Shown piece by piece: positions 1 through 8,082 of a stretch of 64,000 nucleotides of DNA. Position numbers and translations under genes: made by a program. The number at the start of each line of letters is the position of its first letter. Positions within the stretch are counted from its first letter, which is position 1. The stretch is from Pseudomonas plecoglossicida NBRC 103162 = DSM 15088. GTDB taxonomy: Bacteria; Pseudomonadota; Gammaproteobacteria; Pseudomonadales; Pseudomonadaceae. Under the pieces are notes generated by a model, which saw only the letters and a list, made by a program, of their open reading frames with translations, was not told the DNA's origin and did no database searches. The DNA lies in assembly GCF_000730665.1 (NCBI RefSeq), contig NZ_BBIV01000006.1, positions 177,635 to 241,634 of the forward strand, read 5' to 3'.

Positions 1-1419
1 GAAGCGGTCAAGGCTGCCGGCAAGCACGCCCAGGGCACCATCGCCTACACCGTCAGCCCCGTGCACACCATCGACGCCTTTGTAGCTCAGGCCAAGCAGA
101 TGGAAGCCATGGGTTGCGATTCGATTGCGATCAAGGACATGGCTGGCCTGCTGACCCCGTTCGCCACCGGCGAGCTGGTCAGGGCGCTGAAGGCCGAGCA
201 GTCGCTGCCGGTGTTCATCCACTCGCACGACACCGCTGGCCTGGCCGCCATGTGCCAGCTCAAGGCGGTGGAAAACGGCGCCGACCACATCGACACCGCC
301 ATCTCCAGTTTCGCCTGGGGCACCAGCCACCCGGGCACCGAATCGATGGTCGCCGCGCTCAAGGGCAGCGAGTTCGACACCGGTCTGGACCTGGAACTGC
401 TGCAGGAAATCGGCCTGTACTTCTACGCCGTGCGCAAGAAGTACCACCAGTTCGAAAGCGAGTTCACCTCGGTGGACACCCGCGTGCAGGTCAACCAGGT
501 GCCGGGCGGCATGATTTCCAACCTGGCCAACCAGCTCAAGGAGCAGGGCGCCCTCAACCGCATGAACGAAGTGCTGGCCGAGATCCCGCGCGTTCGCGAA
601 GACCTCGGCTTCCCGCCGCTGGTTACCCCGACCTCGCAGATCGTCGGTACCCAGGCCTTCTTCAACGTGCTCGCCGGCGAGCGCTACAAGACCATCACCA
701 ACGAGGTGAAGCTGTACCTGCAAGGTGGTTACGGCAAGGCCCCGGGCGTGGTCAACGAGCAGCTGCGCCGCCAGGCGATCGGCAGCGAAGAAGTGATCGA
801 CGTGCGTCCGGCCGACCTGCTCAAGCCGGAAATGGCCAAGCTGCGTGCCGACATCGGTGCCCTGGCCCGTTGCGAGGAAGATGTCCTGACCTTCGCCATG
901 TTCCCGGACATTGGCCGCAAGTTCCTCGAAGAGCGTGAAGCCGGCACCCTGACCCCTGAAGCCCTGCTGCCGATTCCGGAAGCCGGCAAGGTAGCGGCCC
1001 ATGGTGGTGAAGGCGTACCGACCGAGTTCGTGATCGACGTGCACGGTGAAACCTACCGCGTCGATATCACGGGCGTGGGCGTCAAGGCCGAAGGCAAGCG
1101 TCACTTCTACCTGTCGATCGACGGCATGCCGGAAGAAGTGGTGTTCGAGCCGCTCAACGAGTTCGTCGGCGGTGGCGGCAGCAAGCGCAAGCAGGCCAGC
1201 GCGCCGGGTCACATCAGCACCACCATGCCGGGCAACATCGTCGATGTGCTGGTCAAGGAAGGCGATGTGGTCAAGGCCGGCCAGGCCGTGCTGATCACCG
1301 AAGCGATGAAGATGGAAACCGAAGTGCAGGCGGCTATCGCCGGCAAGGTCGTGGCCATCCATGTCGCCAAGGGCGATCGCGTGACGCCGGGTGAGATCCT
1401 GATCGAGATCGAAGGCTGA
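1..1419 (+). CDS. oadA: Pyruvate carboxylase subunit B / oxaloacetate decarboxylase alpha-type (5' partial)
   Basis: The reading frame is open from the first base, so the start lies outside the window; 472 residues are visible of the roughly 600 usual for the family. The visible part starts inside the carboxyltransferase (HMGL-like) barrel and passes through the conserved carboxylase domain. It ends in a biotinyl domain with the biotin-lysine motif EAMKMETEV near the C terminus. In pseudomonads this is the biotin-bearing carboxyltransferase subunit of a two-subunit pyruvate carboxylase that makes oxaloacetate from pyruvate. The ATP-grasp biotin carboxylase subunit normally lies just upstream, outside the window. 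A strong terminator follows. The family is certain; the anaplerotic role is inferred from the genus. Confidence 0.93.
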   Translation, partial: EAVKAAGKHAQGTIAYTVSPVHTIDAFVAQAKQMEAMGCDSIAIKDMAGLLTPFATGELVRALKAEQSLPVFIHSHDTAGLAAMCQLKAVENGADHIDTAISSFAWGTSHPGTESMVAALKGSEFDTGLDLELLQEIGLYFYAVRKKYHQFESEFTSVDTRVQVNQVPGGMISNLANQLKEQGALNRMNEVLAEIPRVREDLGFPPLVTPTSQIVGTQAFFNVLAGERYKTITNEVKLYLQGGYGKAPGVVNEQLRRQAIGSEEVIDVRPADLLKPEMAKLRADIGALARCEEDVLTFAMFPDIGRKFLEEREAGTLTPEALLPIPEAGKVAAHGGEGVPTEFVIDVHGETYRVDITGVGVKAEGKRHFYLSIDGMPEEVVFEPLNEFVGGGGSKRKQASAPGHISTTMPGNIVDVLVKEGDVVKAGQAVLITEAMKMETEVQAAIAGKVVAIHVAKGDRVTPGEILIEIEG

Positions 1420-1450
1420 CATAAGCCTTCATCTACAAGCGGTTTACCTC

Positions 1451-1476
1451 AGGGGAGCGGATGCTCCCCTTTTTTT
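1451..1476 (+). terminator. Rho-independent terminator of oadA
   Basis: An 8-bp stem (AGGGGAGC / GCTCCCCT) with a GGAT loop runs straight into a run of T. It lies about 30 bp after the oadA stop, so it is the natural 3' end of that transcript. Confidence 0.9.
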
Positions 1477-1477
1477 G

Positions 1478-1585
1478 TGCATTAAAATGCATTTTCTCGA
1501 TGGCCTGACTACGAAATATGCAATTTATTACATATTATGGGCCGCATTACGTGATTCGAATGCACTATATTGCATGTTACGTGAT
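1478..1585 (+). promoter_or_regulatory. AT-rich operator-like region with repeated ATGCA palindromes
   Basis: The stretch is much richer in A+T than its surroundings and carries three inverted repeats of related sequence: TGCAT-N4-ATGCA at 1478-1491, TATGCA-N6-TACATA (one mismatch) at 1517-1534, and ATGCA-N6-TGCAT at 1560-1575. A direct repeat TTACGTGAT occurs at 1547-1555 and again exactly 30 bp on at 1577-1585. The region precedes a HipA-like remnant and an HTH gene, as the autoregulatory operators of toxin-antitoxin operons do. That this protein binds here is inferred. Confidence 0.5.
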
Positions 1586-1604
1586 CCGCTAAAGCAGGCC
1601 ATCT

Positions 1605-2104
1605 ATGTACCCGCTTACACTTCAGGTTCATGCCAACGGCATTTGGCAGGATGCGATGACTCTCAGCTTTGCGCAGCCAGAGCAAGGCTTCATGGGCCCC
1701 TGTGCTATTGCCTACGAGCCTTCCTATGTAAGGAATAACCTGGATGCCTACGAGAGTTTTTCTGCCAAGGCGGTAAGTGCACGATTGCCCGTGGATTTCG
1801 ACAGCTTCCTGCTACCGGCAGCTCCGGCGTTCATTCATGACATCGCCCCATCGGGTGCGGCAAAGCGGTTTCTCATGGCGCATCTGGGGCGAGCAAAGCC
1901 CGATGGCATAAGCGACGATCTATTCCTCTTGGCAACCTGATAGATCCGCAGTGGGTCTTCGAGCGACTGCGTCAGGATGCCGCCCGATTACTGGCGTTAC
2001 CGGATCTGCTCAGCGAATCAGGTTTGCCGGACACCGTCATGAACCATCCAGCAATCGCATTGAGGCAGCTTGAACAACGTATGAAGGCATGGGAGCTGTT
2101 ATGA
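1605..2104 (+). pseudogene. HipA-family toxin remnant (internal deletion and frameshift)
   Basis: The first 111 codons (1605-1940) look like the N-terminal domain of a HipA/YjjJ-family serine/threonine kinase toxin, with the family-like segments AFIHDIAPSGAAKRF and DLFLLA. Translation then stops at 1938-1940. In another frame, from about 1922 to the stop at 2102-2104, the sequence still codes for a plausible C-terminal tail (DPQWVFERLRQDAARLLALP...). Full-length proteins of this type have over 400 residues, so the whole catalytic core is missing: a large internal deletion with a frame change. The tail's stop overlaps the start of the next gene in an ATGA, the coupling expected for an intact operon. 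Assignment is from remembered family sequence, not a search. Confidence 0.68.
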
Positions 2105-2379
2105 GCCTGACACCAGAACAGCGTGCACAGATCATCGAAGACGTTCAACGCGGCATTGCTGAAGGCTCATGGGAGTTGGGTACGGCAGTGCGGCATCTGC
2201 GGGTGACCGTTGCAAACCTGCAGCAAGCTCAGTTCGCCCGCATGTGCAAAGTCTCACTGCGCACGCTCATTCAGATCGAGTTGGGTGAAGGCAATCCTAC
2301 GCTCAAATCCTTGAATGCCGTATTTCGTCCCTTTGGTCTGCAGATGGGCGTTGTCAGGCGCCAGCGCCAGGTAATCTGA
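2101..2379 (+). CDS. HTH (XRE/HipB-like) transcriptional regulator, antitoxin-like
   Basis: A 92-residue protein with a helix-turn-helix in the centre (QQAQFARMCKVSLRTLIQIE, about residues 42-61) followed by the typical GEGNPTLKSLNAVFRPFGL segment of XRE/HipB-type DNA-binding proteins. The ATG at 2101 is preferred over the in-frame ATG at 2089 because GGGAG lies 6 bp before it and because it overlaps the stop of the upstream hipA remnant (ATGA). It is probably the antitoxin and autorepressor half of a HipA-HipB pair whose toxin has decayed. The ATGCA palindromes upstream are candidate targets. No intact toxin remains nearby. Confidence 0.75.
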   Translation: MSLTPEQRAQIIEDVQRGIAEGSWELGTAVRHLRVTVANLQQAQFARMCKVSLRTLIQIELGEGNPTLKSLNAVFRPFGLQMGVVRRQRQVI

Positions 2380-2405
2380 GCTCTGGCCGGCGCCTGAGAT
2401 GTACT

Positions 2406-3080
2406 TCAGACTTGAGTTCGGCAGGTCTCCAGGCTACTGACTTGCCCGCCTGGCTGCTGGTTCTTCTCGCTCAACCAACGCTCAAACCCCGCTGCCACCT
2501 GCGGCCATTCATCATCGGTAATCGAGTACCACGCCGTATCCCGGTTACGGTCCTTGACCACCAGGTGCTTGCGAAACACCCCTTCGAACTGGAAGCCAAA
2601 CCGCTCGGCCGCCCGCTTGGATCGGCCATTGGCGTTATTGCACTTCCATTCCAGCCGGCGGTTGCCCAGTTCGAAACCGAGTTTGGCCAGCAGATACACC
2701 GCCTCGGTGCTCTTGGGGGTGCGCTGCATGGGCGCACCGAAGGCGATGTGGCCGATCTCGATGCGGCCGTGGTCGGGCACGATCGACATCAGCGTGAGGA
2801 CGCCTTGAGCCTGGCTGCTGGCGCGGTCGATGACGGTGTAGTAGAGCGGGTCGCGGCCGGCGGCGTTGCCCTCGAGCCAGCGGTCGAAGGCTGCGCGCTC
2901 GTTGAACGGGCCATAAGGCAGGTAGTCCCACAGAACGGGGTCGGAGCCCGGACCCTGCAGCGCGTTCCACAAATCGTCGCCGTGGCGCGCCGGGTCGAGC
3001 TTTTCCAGGCGAATGAAGCGGCCCTCGATGGGCTCGGCCTGCGGTATCACGGCAGGTTTCCAGTTCAATGCGTCAGTCAT
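2406..3080 (-). CDS. GNAT family N-acetyltransferase (RimJ/RimL type)
   Basis: A 224-residue acetyltransferase of the RimJ/RimL-like GNAT group. Seen in the sequence are an N-terminal LxPLxxxH-like segment (RFIRLEKLDPARHGDDLW), a central beta strand region with IGHIAFG, and a C-terminal part (WKCNNANGRSKRAAERFGF) typical of acetyl-CoA-binding GNAT folds acting on protein N-termini or small amines. The ATG at 3080 (MTDALNWKP) fits the family better than the longer upstream frame, which would run into the neighbouring gene. It is the last gene of a three-gene minus-strand run, 7 bp after the preceding acetyltransferase. The substrate cannot be read from the sequence. Confidence 0.82.
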   Translation of the reverse strand: MTDALNWKPAVIPQAEPIEGRFIRLEKLDPARHGDDLWNALQGPGSDPVLWDYLPYGPFNERAAFDRWLEGNAAGRDPLYYTVIDRASSQAQGVLTLMSIVPDHGRIEIGHIAFGAPMQRTPKSTEAVYLLAKLGFELGNRRLEWKCNNANGRSKRAAERFGFQFEGVFRKHLVVKDRNRDTAWYSITDDEWPQVAAGFERWLSEKNQQPGGQVSSLETCRTQV

Positions 3081-3087
3081 GATCGGC

Positions 3088-3534
3088 CTACAGTCCTTTG
3101 CGAAATTGGATGAAGCCCGGCCGCTCGGCAACCTGTTCATAGAGGCTGATGGCCGTAGCGTTGGTTTCGTGGGTCAGCCAGTGCACCTTGATGCACCCGG
3201 CGGCCTTGGCAGTGGCATAGACGAACTCGATCAGCTGGCGGCCGATGCCCAATCCCCTTTGGCTGCTGTCCACGTACAGGTCCTGCAGGTAGCACGAGTT
3301 CTCGATGCTCCAGTTGGAGCGATGATAGATCCAGTTGACCATGCCTACTGCCTTGCCATCGACCCAGGCCAAGGCTGAGTTCGTCGGCTCGTTGGGGTCA
3401 AGCAGGCGCTGCCAGGTGCTGGCGCTGACGGACTCGGGCAACTCGGTTTCATAAAAGCGTAGATAGGCCTGCCAGAGGGCGAGCCAGGCAGCATGGTCGT
3501 TGGCGCCGACAGGGCGCAGGGTGACGCTGGGCAT
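3088..3534 (-). CDS. GNAT family N-acetyltransferase (small)
   Basis: A 148-residue GNAT protein. Motif A of the fold is visible as LYVDSSQRGLGIGRQLIEF (Q/RxxGxG/A pyrophosphate-binding loop, about residues 86-104), and the C-terminal motif B as THETNATAISLYEQV. It is the middle gene of the minus-strand run paiB-like / GNAT / GNAT, 12 bp after the first and 7 bp before the third, so the three are probably co-transcribed. Small GNATs next to MocR and PaiB genes often detoxify or tag amines or amino acids, but the substrate here is unknown. Confidence 0.85.
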   Translation of the reverse strand: MPSVTLRPVGANDHAAWLALWQAYLRFYETELPESVSASTWQRLLDPNEPTNSALAWVDGKAVGMVNWIYHRSNWSIENSCYLQDLYVDSSQRGLGIGRQLIEFVYATAKAAGCIKVHWLTHETNATAISLYEQVAERPGFIQFRKGL

Positions 3535-3546
3535 GGGGCTTTTCCT

Positions 3547-4176
3547 TCAGAGTTGGCGCATCTGCGCCGCGAGTTGGTTGTCGAGGTAATCGGGGCTGCT
3601 GCTCAGTCCGTCGCGTACGCCGGCGATGTCTTGCGCCGAACGGTTCTGGCTGAGCTTGCGCGCGCCTTGCAAGCGGGCGATGGGCAGGCGGATACCGACG
3701 ATGGCGCGGAGCATGCCGTCGAGGTAGTCGCCAGGGGCATCGGCCACGCTCCACGGCTCGGCGCGCCCTTGTTCGTGGCGGTCGGTCAGGCGGCTGACGA
3801 TATCGAGCAGCGGTGCGGCGTCGTGGATCACTTCGGCCGGGCCGTAGGCATGCACGGCCAGGTAATTCCAGGTCGGTACGACCTTGGGGTTCTCGGCCTT
3901 GCTTGGATAGTAGCTGGGGCTGACATAGGCATCGGCACCCGGGAAAACCAGCAATGCCTCGCTGCCGCGCTCCAGGTCCTGCCATTGGCGGTTGGCACGT
4001 GCCAGATGGGCGTAGACAGTGCCGAACTCCCCTTCGGCAGTGTCGACCAGCACCGGCAGGTGTGTCGCCAGCAGGCCCCCTTCACCGTGACTGACCAGCA
4101 CGGCCAGGCGAGTCTCAAGCATGTGCTGGTGCAGGCGTTGAAGGTCGTGCTCCTGGTGAGGTTTGCTGTTGTACAT
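3547..4176 (-). CDS. FMN-binding negative transcriptional regulator, PaiB-like
   Basis: A 209-residue protein of the PaiB/FMN-binding split-barrel family. Seen are an N-terminal LVSHGEGGLLATHLPVL strand pair, the segment YVSPSYYPSK, and VPTWNYLAVHAYG, which are hallmarks of the family. The ATG at 4176 (MYNSKPHQ) is chosen because the longer open frame runs back through the divergent promoter and into the regulator gene. It heads a minus-strand group with two acetyltransferases and is divergent from a MocR regulator that starts 90 bp away. PaiB proteins are described as regulators but many probably act as flavin enzymes; which applies here is not visible. Confidence 0.85.
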   Translation of the reverse strand: MYNSKPHQEHDLQRLHQHMLETRLAVLVSHGEGGLLATHLPVLVDTAEGEFGTVYAHLARANRQWQDLERGSEALLVFPGADAYVSPSYYPSKAENPKVVPTWNYLAVHAYGPAEVIHDAAPLLDIVSRLTDRHEQGRAEPWSVADAPGDYLDGMLRAIVGIRLPIARLQGARKLSQNRSAQDIAGVRDGLSSSPDYLDNQLAAQMRQL

Positions 4177-4215
4177 GCGCAGGTTCCTTGTCGAATGGCT
4201 CCATCCTAGGCAGGC

Positions 4216-4264
4216 TATTGGTTCAAAGTAAGATCCATTGATGACTGTTTTCATAGGTCCAATA
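4216..4264. promoter_or_regulatory. Candidate MocR operator in the divergent promoter
   Basis: The 90-bp gap between the divergent paiB-like and mocR genes holds an inverted pair TATTGG (4216-4221) and CCAATA (4259-4264). A related direct copy GATCCATTG lies between them (from about 4232), to be compared with GGTCCAATA. MocR regulators typically bind short repeated half-sites in such divergent promoters. The assignment is inference from position and repetition. Confidence 0.4.
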
Positions 4265-4266
4265 CC

Positions 4267-5796
4267 ATGAGCGAGCGTCCACTCCTGTCGCCTTTCGACC
4301 CTGCCGGGATCGTTCTCGACCGTCGTCGCGGGTTGACCCAACAGTTGTACGAGGTCCTGCGCGCGCGCGTGCTGGACGGGCGCCTTGGCAGCGGCACGCG
4401 GCTGCCGGCCACCCGCGACCTGGCGGCTACCTTGGCGCTTTCGCGCAACAGCGTGGTGCGTGCGTACGATCAACTGTATGCCGAGGGGTACATCGAAAGC
4501 CGGGTAGGGGATGGCACCTACGTCAGCCGACAAGCAAAACTATCCACACAACTGTCCACAGGGTTATCCCTGGGTTTATCCACAGGCTTACCCACAAGTT
4601 CGTCAGAAAATACTGAGGATTTATCCAGCAATCCACTTTCCAGCGAGCCTTTGCAGCGTCTGAAAAGTAACCATTTACCGCTGCCAAGGAGTGGTGCGCC
4701 CCGGGCGTTCCGCGTCGGTATTCCAGCGTTCGACCTGTTCCCGTTCGACGTCTGGGCCAAGCTGCAGGCGGCTTTCTGGCGAAATCCCGATCCTGCTCGA
4801 CTGGGTTATGGTGACCCTGCCGGCGAGCGAGGGCTGCGCGAACTGATTGCGGCGTACTTGCGCCGTTCTCGAGGCCTGTCCTGTACGGCTGATCAAATTG
4901 TGATCACCAGTGGCGCGCAACAGGCCATCAGCCTTTGTGCACAGTTGCTGGTGCAGCCTGGCGACCGCGTGGCTGTGGAAAACCCAGGTTATCGGGCCGC
5001 GGGGCACACGTTCGCTGTGACTGGCGGCAAGGTGACGGGTATCCCTGTGGACGAGGAAGGCATGGATTGCAGCCGCCTGGAGCAATTGCAGGATTGCCGG
5101 CTGGCCTATGTCACCCCCGCTCACCAGTACCCGACCGGTGTCACCATGAGCCTGGCGCGGCGCCTGGCATTGCTGGCCTGGGCCGAGCGCAGCGATGGCT
5201 GGATCATCGAGGACGACTACGACGGCGAGTACCGCTACAGCGGGGCCCCGTTGGCCCCGCTCGCAGCGTTGGACCGTCAGGGGCGGGTGTTGTACGTGGG
5301 GACATTCGGCAAGATCGCTTTCCCGGCACTGCGCCTTGGCTACCTGGTGCTGCCGGCGCGGCTGGTGCAGGCCTTCAGTCAGGGCAGGGCGCTGGCGATG
5401 CGACATTCCGAGGTGGGTACGCAGTGCGTGATGGCCGAGTTCATGGCCCAGGGCCACTTCCAGCGGCATATCCGCCGCATGCGGCGGGCAGCATTGAGCC
5501 GGCGCAACGTGCTGAAGGCGGGTTGGCCTGGGGAGATTCCGGGGTTGGGGGAGATGCCGGCGGTGGCTGCCGGGCTGCATGTGAAGGTGGATGTGGATAA
5601 CTTTGCACGCGAGCAGGCGCTGGTTGCCAAGGCTGAAGAGGTGGGGGTGGAGGTGAATCCGCTGAGCAGTTACTGGTTGGAGGATAGCGAGGTGCCTGTG
5701 GATAAGCGTGCGGGGCTGGTGCTTGGTTTTGCGGCGGTGCCGGAGGGGGAGATCGCCGAGGCGTTGATGCGCTTGCGCAAGGTCTGGAGAAACTAG
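4267..5796 (+). CDS. MocR/PdxR-type regulator: GntR-like wHTH fused to a PLP aminotransferase-like domain
   Basis: A 509-residue MocR-family regulator. Residues 1-80 are a GntR-type winged helix (GSGTRLPATRDLAATLALSR, then VVRAYDQLYAEGYIESR). Residues about 90-135 are a low-complexity linker rich in Leu, Ser and Thr. Residues about 150-505 are a fold-type I aminotransferase-like domain with NPGYRAA, DDYDGEYRY and a likely PLP-binding lysine at residue 349 in GTFGKIAFPALRLGYL. Family members sense PLP or amino compounds and usually control a divergent neighbour, here the paiB-like/GNAT genes. The linker is coded by an exact 12-bp periodic repeat containing DnaA-box-like sequences and using TTA and CTA leucine codons that are rare in this genome type. 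Confidence 0.92.
   Translation: MSERPLLSPFDPAGIVLDRRRGLTQQLYEVLRARVLDGRLGSGTRLPATRDLAATLALSRNSVVRAYDQLYAEGYIESRVGDGTYVSRQAKLSTQLSTGLSLGLSTGLPTSSSENTEDLSSNPLSSEPLQRLKSNHLPLPRSGAPRAFRVGIPAFDLFPFDVWAKLQAAFWRNPDPARLGYGDPAGERGLRELIAAYLRRSRGLSCTADQIVITSGAQQAISLCAQLLVQPGDRVAVENPGYRAAGHTFAVTGGKVTGIPVDEEGMDCSRLEQLQDCRLAYVTPAHQYPTGVTMSLARRLALLAWAERSDGWIIEDDYDGEYRYSGAPLAPLAALDRQGRVLYVGTFGKIAFPALRLGYLVLPARLVQAFSQGRALAMRHSEVGTQCVMAEFMAQGHFQRHIRRMRRAALSRRNVLKAGWPGEIPGLGEMPAVAAGLHVKVDVDNFAREQALVAKAEEVGVEVNPLSSYWLEDSEVPVDKRAGLVLGFAAVPEGEIAEALMRLRKVWRN
4540..4596 (+). repeat. 12-bp tandem array of DnaA-box-like 9-mers inside the mocR linker
   Basis: Five 9-mers sit in strict 12-bp register: CTATCCACA (4540), CTGTCCACA (4552), TTATCCCTG (4564), TTATCCACA (4576, exact match to the DnaA box) and TTACCCACA (4588). 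A further TTATCCAGC starts at 4621, out of register. Exact boxes on the other strand (TGTGGATAA) lie in the same gene at 5592-5600 and 5697-5705. In protein the array is a four-residue repeat (LSTQ-LSTG-LSLG-LSTG-LPTS). Whether DnaA binds it is not known. Confidence 0.6.
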
Positions 5797-5819
5797 GGGG
5801 CTGCGCAGCAGCCCGCAGT

Positions 5820-6923
5820 TCAAGTCCCGGACTTGATCTTGGTCCAGGCCCGCGTCCGCGCCCGCTCGGCGTCACGCGACAATGGCTTGAGTGTGTACAG
5901 CTTGGCCATCGCCTCTGCCGTCGGATACAGGTTGGGGTTGTTGCGGATCGCCGGGCTGACCTTCTCGGTCGCATCCTTGTTCGGGTTCGGGTACCCGACA
6001 AAGTCGCTGATCGGCGCAATCACTTCCGGGCGCAGCAGGTAGTTGATGAAGGCGTGCGCATCCTCCGGGTTGGCGGCCCCTTTCGGAATCGACAGCATGT
6101 CGAACCAGATCGGCGCGCCTTCCTTGGGCAGGCGCATGTCCACCACCACCCCGTTCTTCGCCTCCCGTGCCCGGTTGGCGGCCTGGGAGAAACTGCCGGA
6201 ATAACCGACAGCGACGCAGATGTCGCCGTTGGCGATGTCCGCCATGTACTTCGAGGAATGGAAGTAGGTGATGTGCGGGCGAATCTTCAACAGCAGGGCT
6301 TCGGCTTTCTTGTAGTCGTCCGGCTTGCTGCTGTTGGGGTCCAGGCCCAGGTACTGCAGGGCCAGCGGCAGGATCTCGGAAGGCGAGTCGAGCAACGCCA
6401 CGCCACACTGCTTGAGCTTGGCGATGTTCTCTTCCTTGAAGATCAGGTCCCAGCTGTCCACCGGCGCATTGTCGCCGAGCACGGCCTTGACCTTGTCGGG
6501 GTTGAAGCCGATCAGCACGGTGCCGTACATGTAGGGCACGGCGAACTTGTTGCCGGGGTCGTTGGCTTCGATCAGCTTCATCAGCGCGGGGTCCAGGTGC
6601 TGCCAGTTCGGCAGCTTGCTACGGTCCAGCGGCTGGAACACCCCGGCCTCGATCTGCTTGGCGAGGAACACGTTGGACGGCACCACCACGTCATAGCCGG
6701 AGTTGCCGGTGAGCAGCTTGGCTTCCAGCGCCTCGTTGGTGTCGAAGATGTCGTAGACCAGCTTTACGCCACTGCCTTTCTGGAAATCGGTCAAGGTCTG
6801 CGGGGTGATGTAGTCGAACCAGTTGTACACCCGCAGAGTGCGCTGTTCGGCCTGGGCCTGCAGGGCGCCGGTGAACAGGGTGGCAGCGATGAACGGGGCG
6901 AGCAGACGCTTGAGTCGGACCAT
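5820..6923 (-). CDS. Periplasmic polyamine-binding protein of an ABC transporter (PotF/SpuD-like)
   Basis: A 367-residue extracytoplasmic solute-binding protein. A signal peptide is clear ([17 protein letters not shown]..., cleavage after LQAQA near residue 26). It is followed by [20 protein letters not shown], the standard opening of PotF/SpuD proteins, and later by [19 protein letters not shown] and [13 protein letters not shown]. Its start overlaps the stop of the upstream amidohydrolase gene by one base (TAATG), so the two are translationally coupled. No permease or ATPase genes are adjacent, so it must deliver (acetyl)polyamine to a transporter coded elsewhere, or act with one shared with other binding proteins. 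Same arrangement as the aphA locus of P. aeruginosa, from memory. Confidence 0.9.
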   Translation of the reverse strand: MVRLKRLLAPFIAATLFTGALQAQAEQRTLRVYNWFDYITPQTLTDFQKGSGVKLVYDIFDTNEALEAKLLTGNSGYDVVVPSNVFLAKQIEAGVFQPLDRSKLPNWQHLDPALMKLIEANDPGNKFAVPYMYGTVLIGFNPDKVKAVLGDNAPVDSWDLIFKEENIAKLKQCGVALLDSPSEILPLALQYLGLDPNSSKPDDYKKAEALLLKIRPHITYFHSSKYMADIANGDICVAVGYSGSFSQAANRAREAKNGVVVDMRLPKEGAPIWFDMLSIPKGAANPEDAHAFINYLLRPEVIAPISDFVGYPNPNKDATEKVSPAIRNNPNLYPTAEAMAKLYTLKPLSRDAERARTRAWTKIKSGT

Positions 6924-7966
6924 TACCGGGCTCCTGGCTGGGCGTGCTGGAAGCCTTCCAGCACGTTGACGGCGTTGATGCCGATTTCTTCCACAGCGTA
7001 GCCGCCTTCCATCACGAACAAGGTCGGCTTGCCCAGTTGCCCGATACGCTTGCCCATTTCCAGGTAGTCCGGGCTGTCCAGCTTGAACTGGGAGATGGGG
7101 TCGTCCTTGAAGGTGTCCACGCCCAGCGAGATCACCAGCACATCGGCATCGTACTCGGCGATTCGCTGACAGGCGTCTTCCAGCGCGGCGCTCCAGGCTT
7201 TCCAGTCGCTGCCGGCCGGCAGCGGGTAGTTGATGTTGCAGCCCTCGCCCGCGCCTTCACCGGTCTCGTCGGCATAGCCCAGGAAGAACGGGAATTCGGC
7301 CTGCGGGTCGCCGTGGATCGAGGCGAAGAATACGTCACTGCGCTGGTAGAAGATGTCCTGGGTGCCGTTGCCGTGGTGATAGTCGACATCGAGGATGGCC
7401 ACTTTGGCGCGGCCCTGGTCGAGGAAGGCCTGGGCGGCGATGGCGGCATTGTTCAGGTAGCAATAGCCGCCCATGACTTCGGCGGCGGCGTGGTGCCCTG
7501 GTGGACGGCACAGGGCGAAGGCCGAATGGGCGCCTTGCTGGATCGCGGCTTGAGCGGTGAGGGCCACCTGCGCCGCGCTGTAGGCGGCTTGCCAGGTGCC
7601 GGCGGTGATCGGGGCGCCGGCGTCGAAGCTGTAGTAGCCCAGCTCGCCGTGCAGACCGGTCGGTTTCACCTGGCGCAGTGTGCGCGCAGGCCAGGTGAAG
7701 GGCAGCAGGTCGCCATCGTGACCCAGCGCGGCCCAGCGGGCCCAGGCGCCTTCGAAGAAGTCGAGGTAGTCGGCGCTGTGGATGCGCTGCAAGGGCGCGC
7801 GGCCGAAGTCGGTCGGGCCTTGAACCTCACCGAGGTTGCGCTTCTTTACCTGCTCGAGCACATGATCGGCGCGCGAAGGCATTTCGAAGCAAGGCATCAG
7901 CTTGCCGTCGATCAGCTCGCAGCGGCCGTGGTGCAGGCGGTGGTCATCGGAATAGATTGTCAGCAT
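6923..7966 (-). CDS. aphA: Acetylpolyamine amidohydrolase (histone deacetylase superfamily)
   Basis: A 347-residue zinc amidohydrolase of the class II histone-deacetylase fold. Metal-binding and catalytic segments are visible: [10 protein letters not shown] (two adjacent catalytic histidines), [17 protein letters not shown] (Asp and His zinc ligands), [11 protein letters not shown] (second Asp ligand) and a GGY motif ([13 protein letters not shown]). Enzymes of this type remove acetyl groups from acetylputrescine or acetylcadaverine so that the polyamine can be catabolised. The ATG at 7966 ([13 protein letters not shown]) is the family's usual start. The gene lies downstream of an AraC regulator and is coupled to a polyamine-binding protein, which supports an import-and-deacetylate role. 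Confidence 0.9.
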   Translation of the reverse strand: MLTIYSDDHRLHHGRCELIDGKLMPCFEMPSRADHVLEQVKKRNLGEVQGPTDFGRAPLQRIHSADYLDFFEGAWARWAALGHDGDLLPFTWPARTLRQVKPTGLHGELGYYSFDAGAPITAGTWQAAYSAAQVALTAQAAIQQGAHSAFALCRPPGHHAAAEVMGGYCYLNNAAIAAQAFLDQGRAKVAILDVDYHHGNGTQDIFYQRSDVFFASIHGDPQAEFPFFLGYADETGEGAGEGCNINYPLPAGSDWKAWSAALEDACQRIAEYDADVLVISLGVDTFKDDPISQFKLDSPDYLEMGKRIGQLGKPTLFVMEGGYAVEEIGINAVNVLEGFQHAQPGAR

Positions 7967-8082
7967 TTTGTTGTTCTCAGGAGGGACAGGCGTGGGCCCA
8001 TTCTCATGGGCGATCTGCGAGTGGAGAACGATGCAAACGGCCAAAAGGGGATCGATGTGGCCAAGGTCGCTGGCCAGTAACG

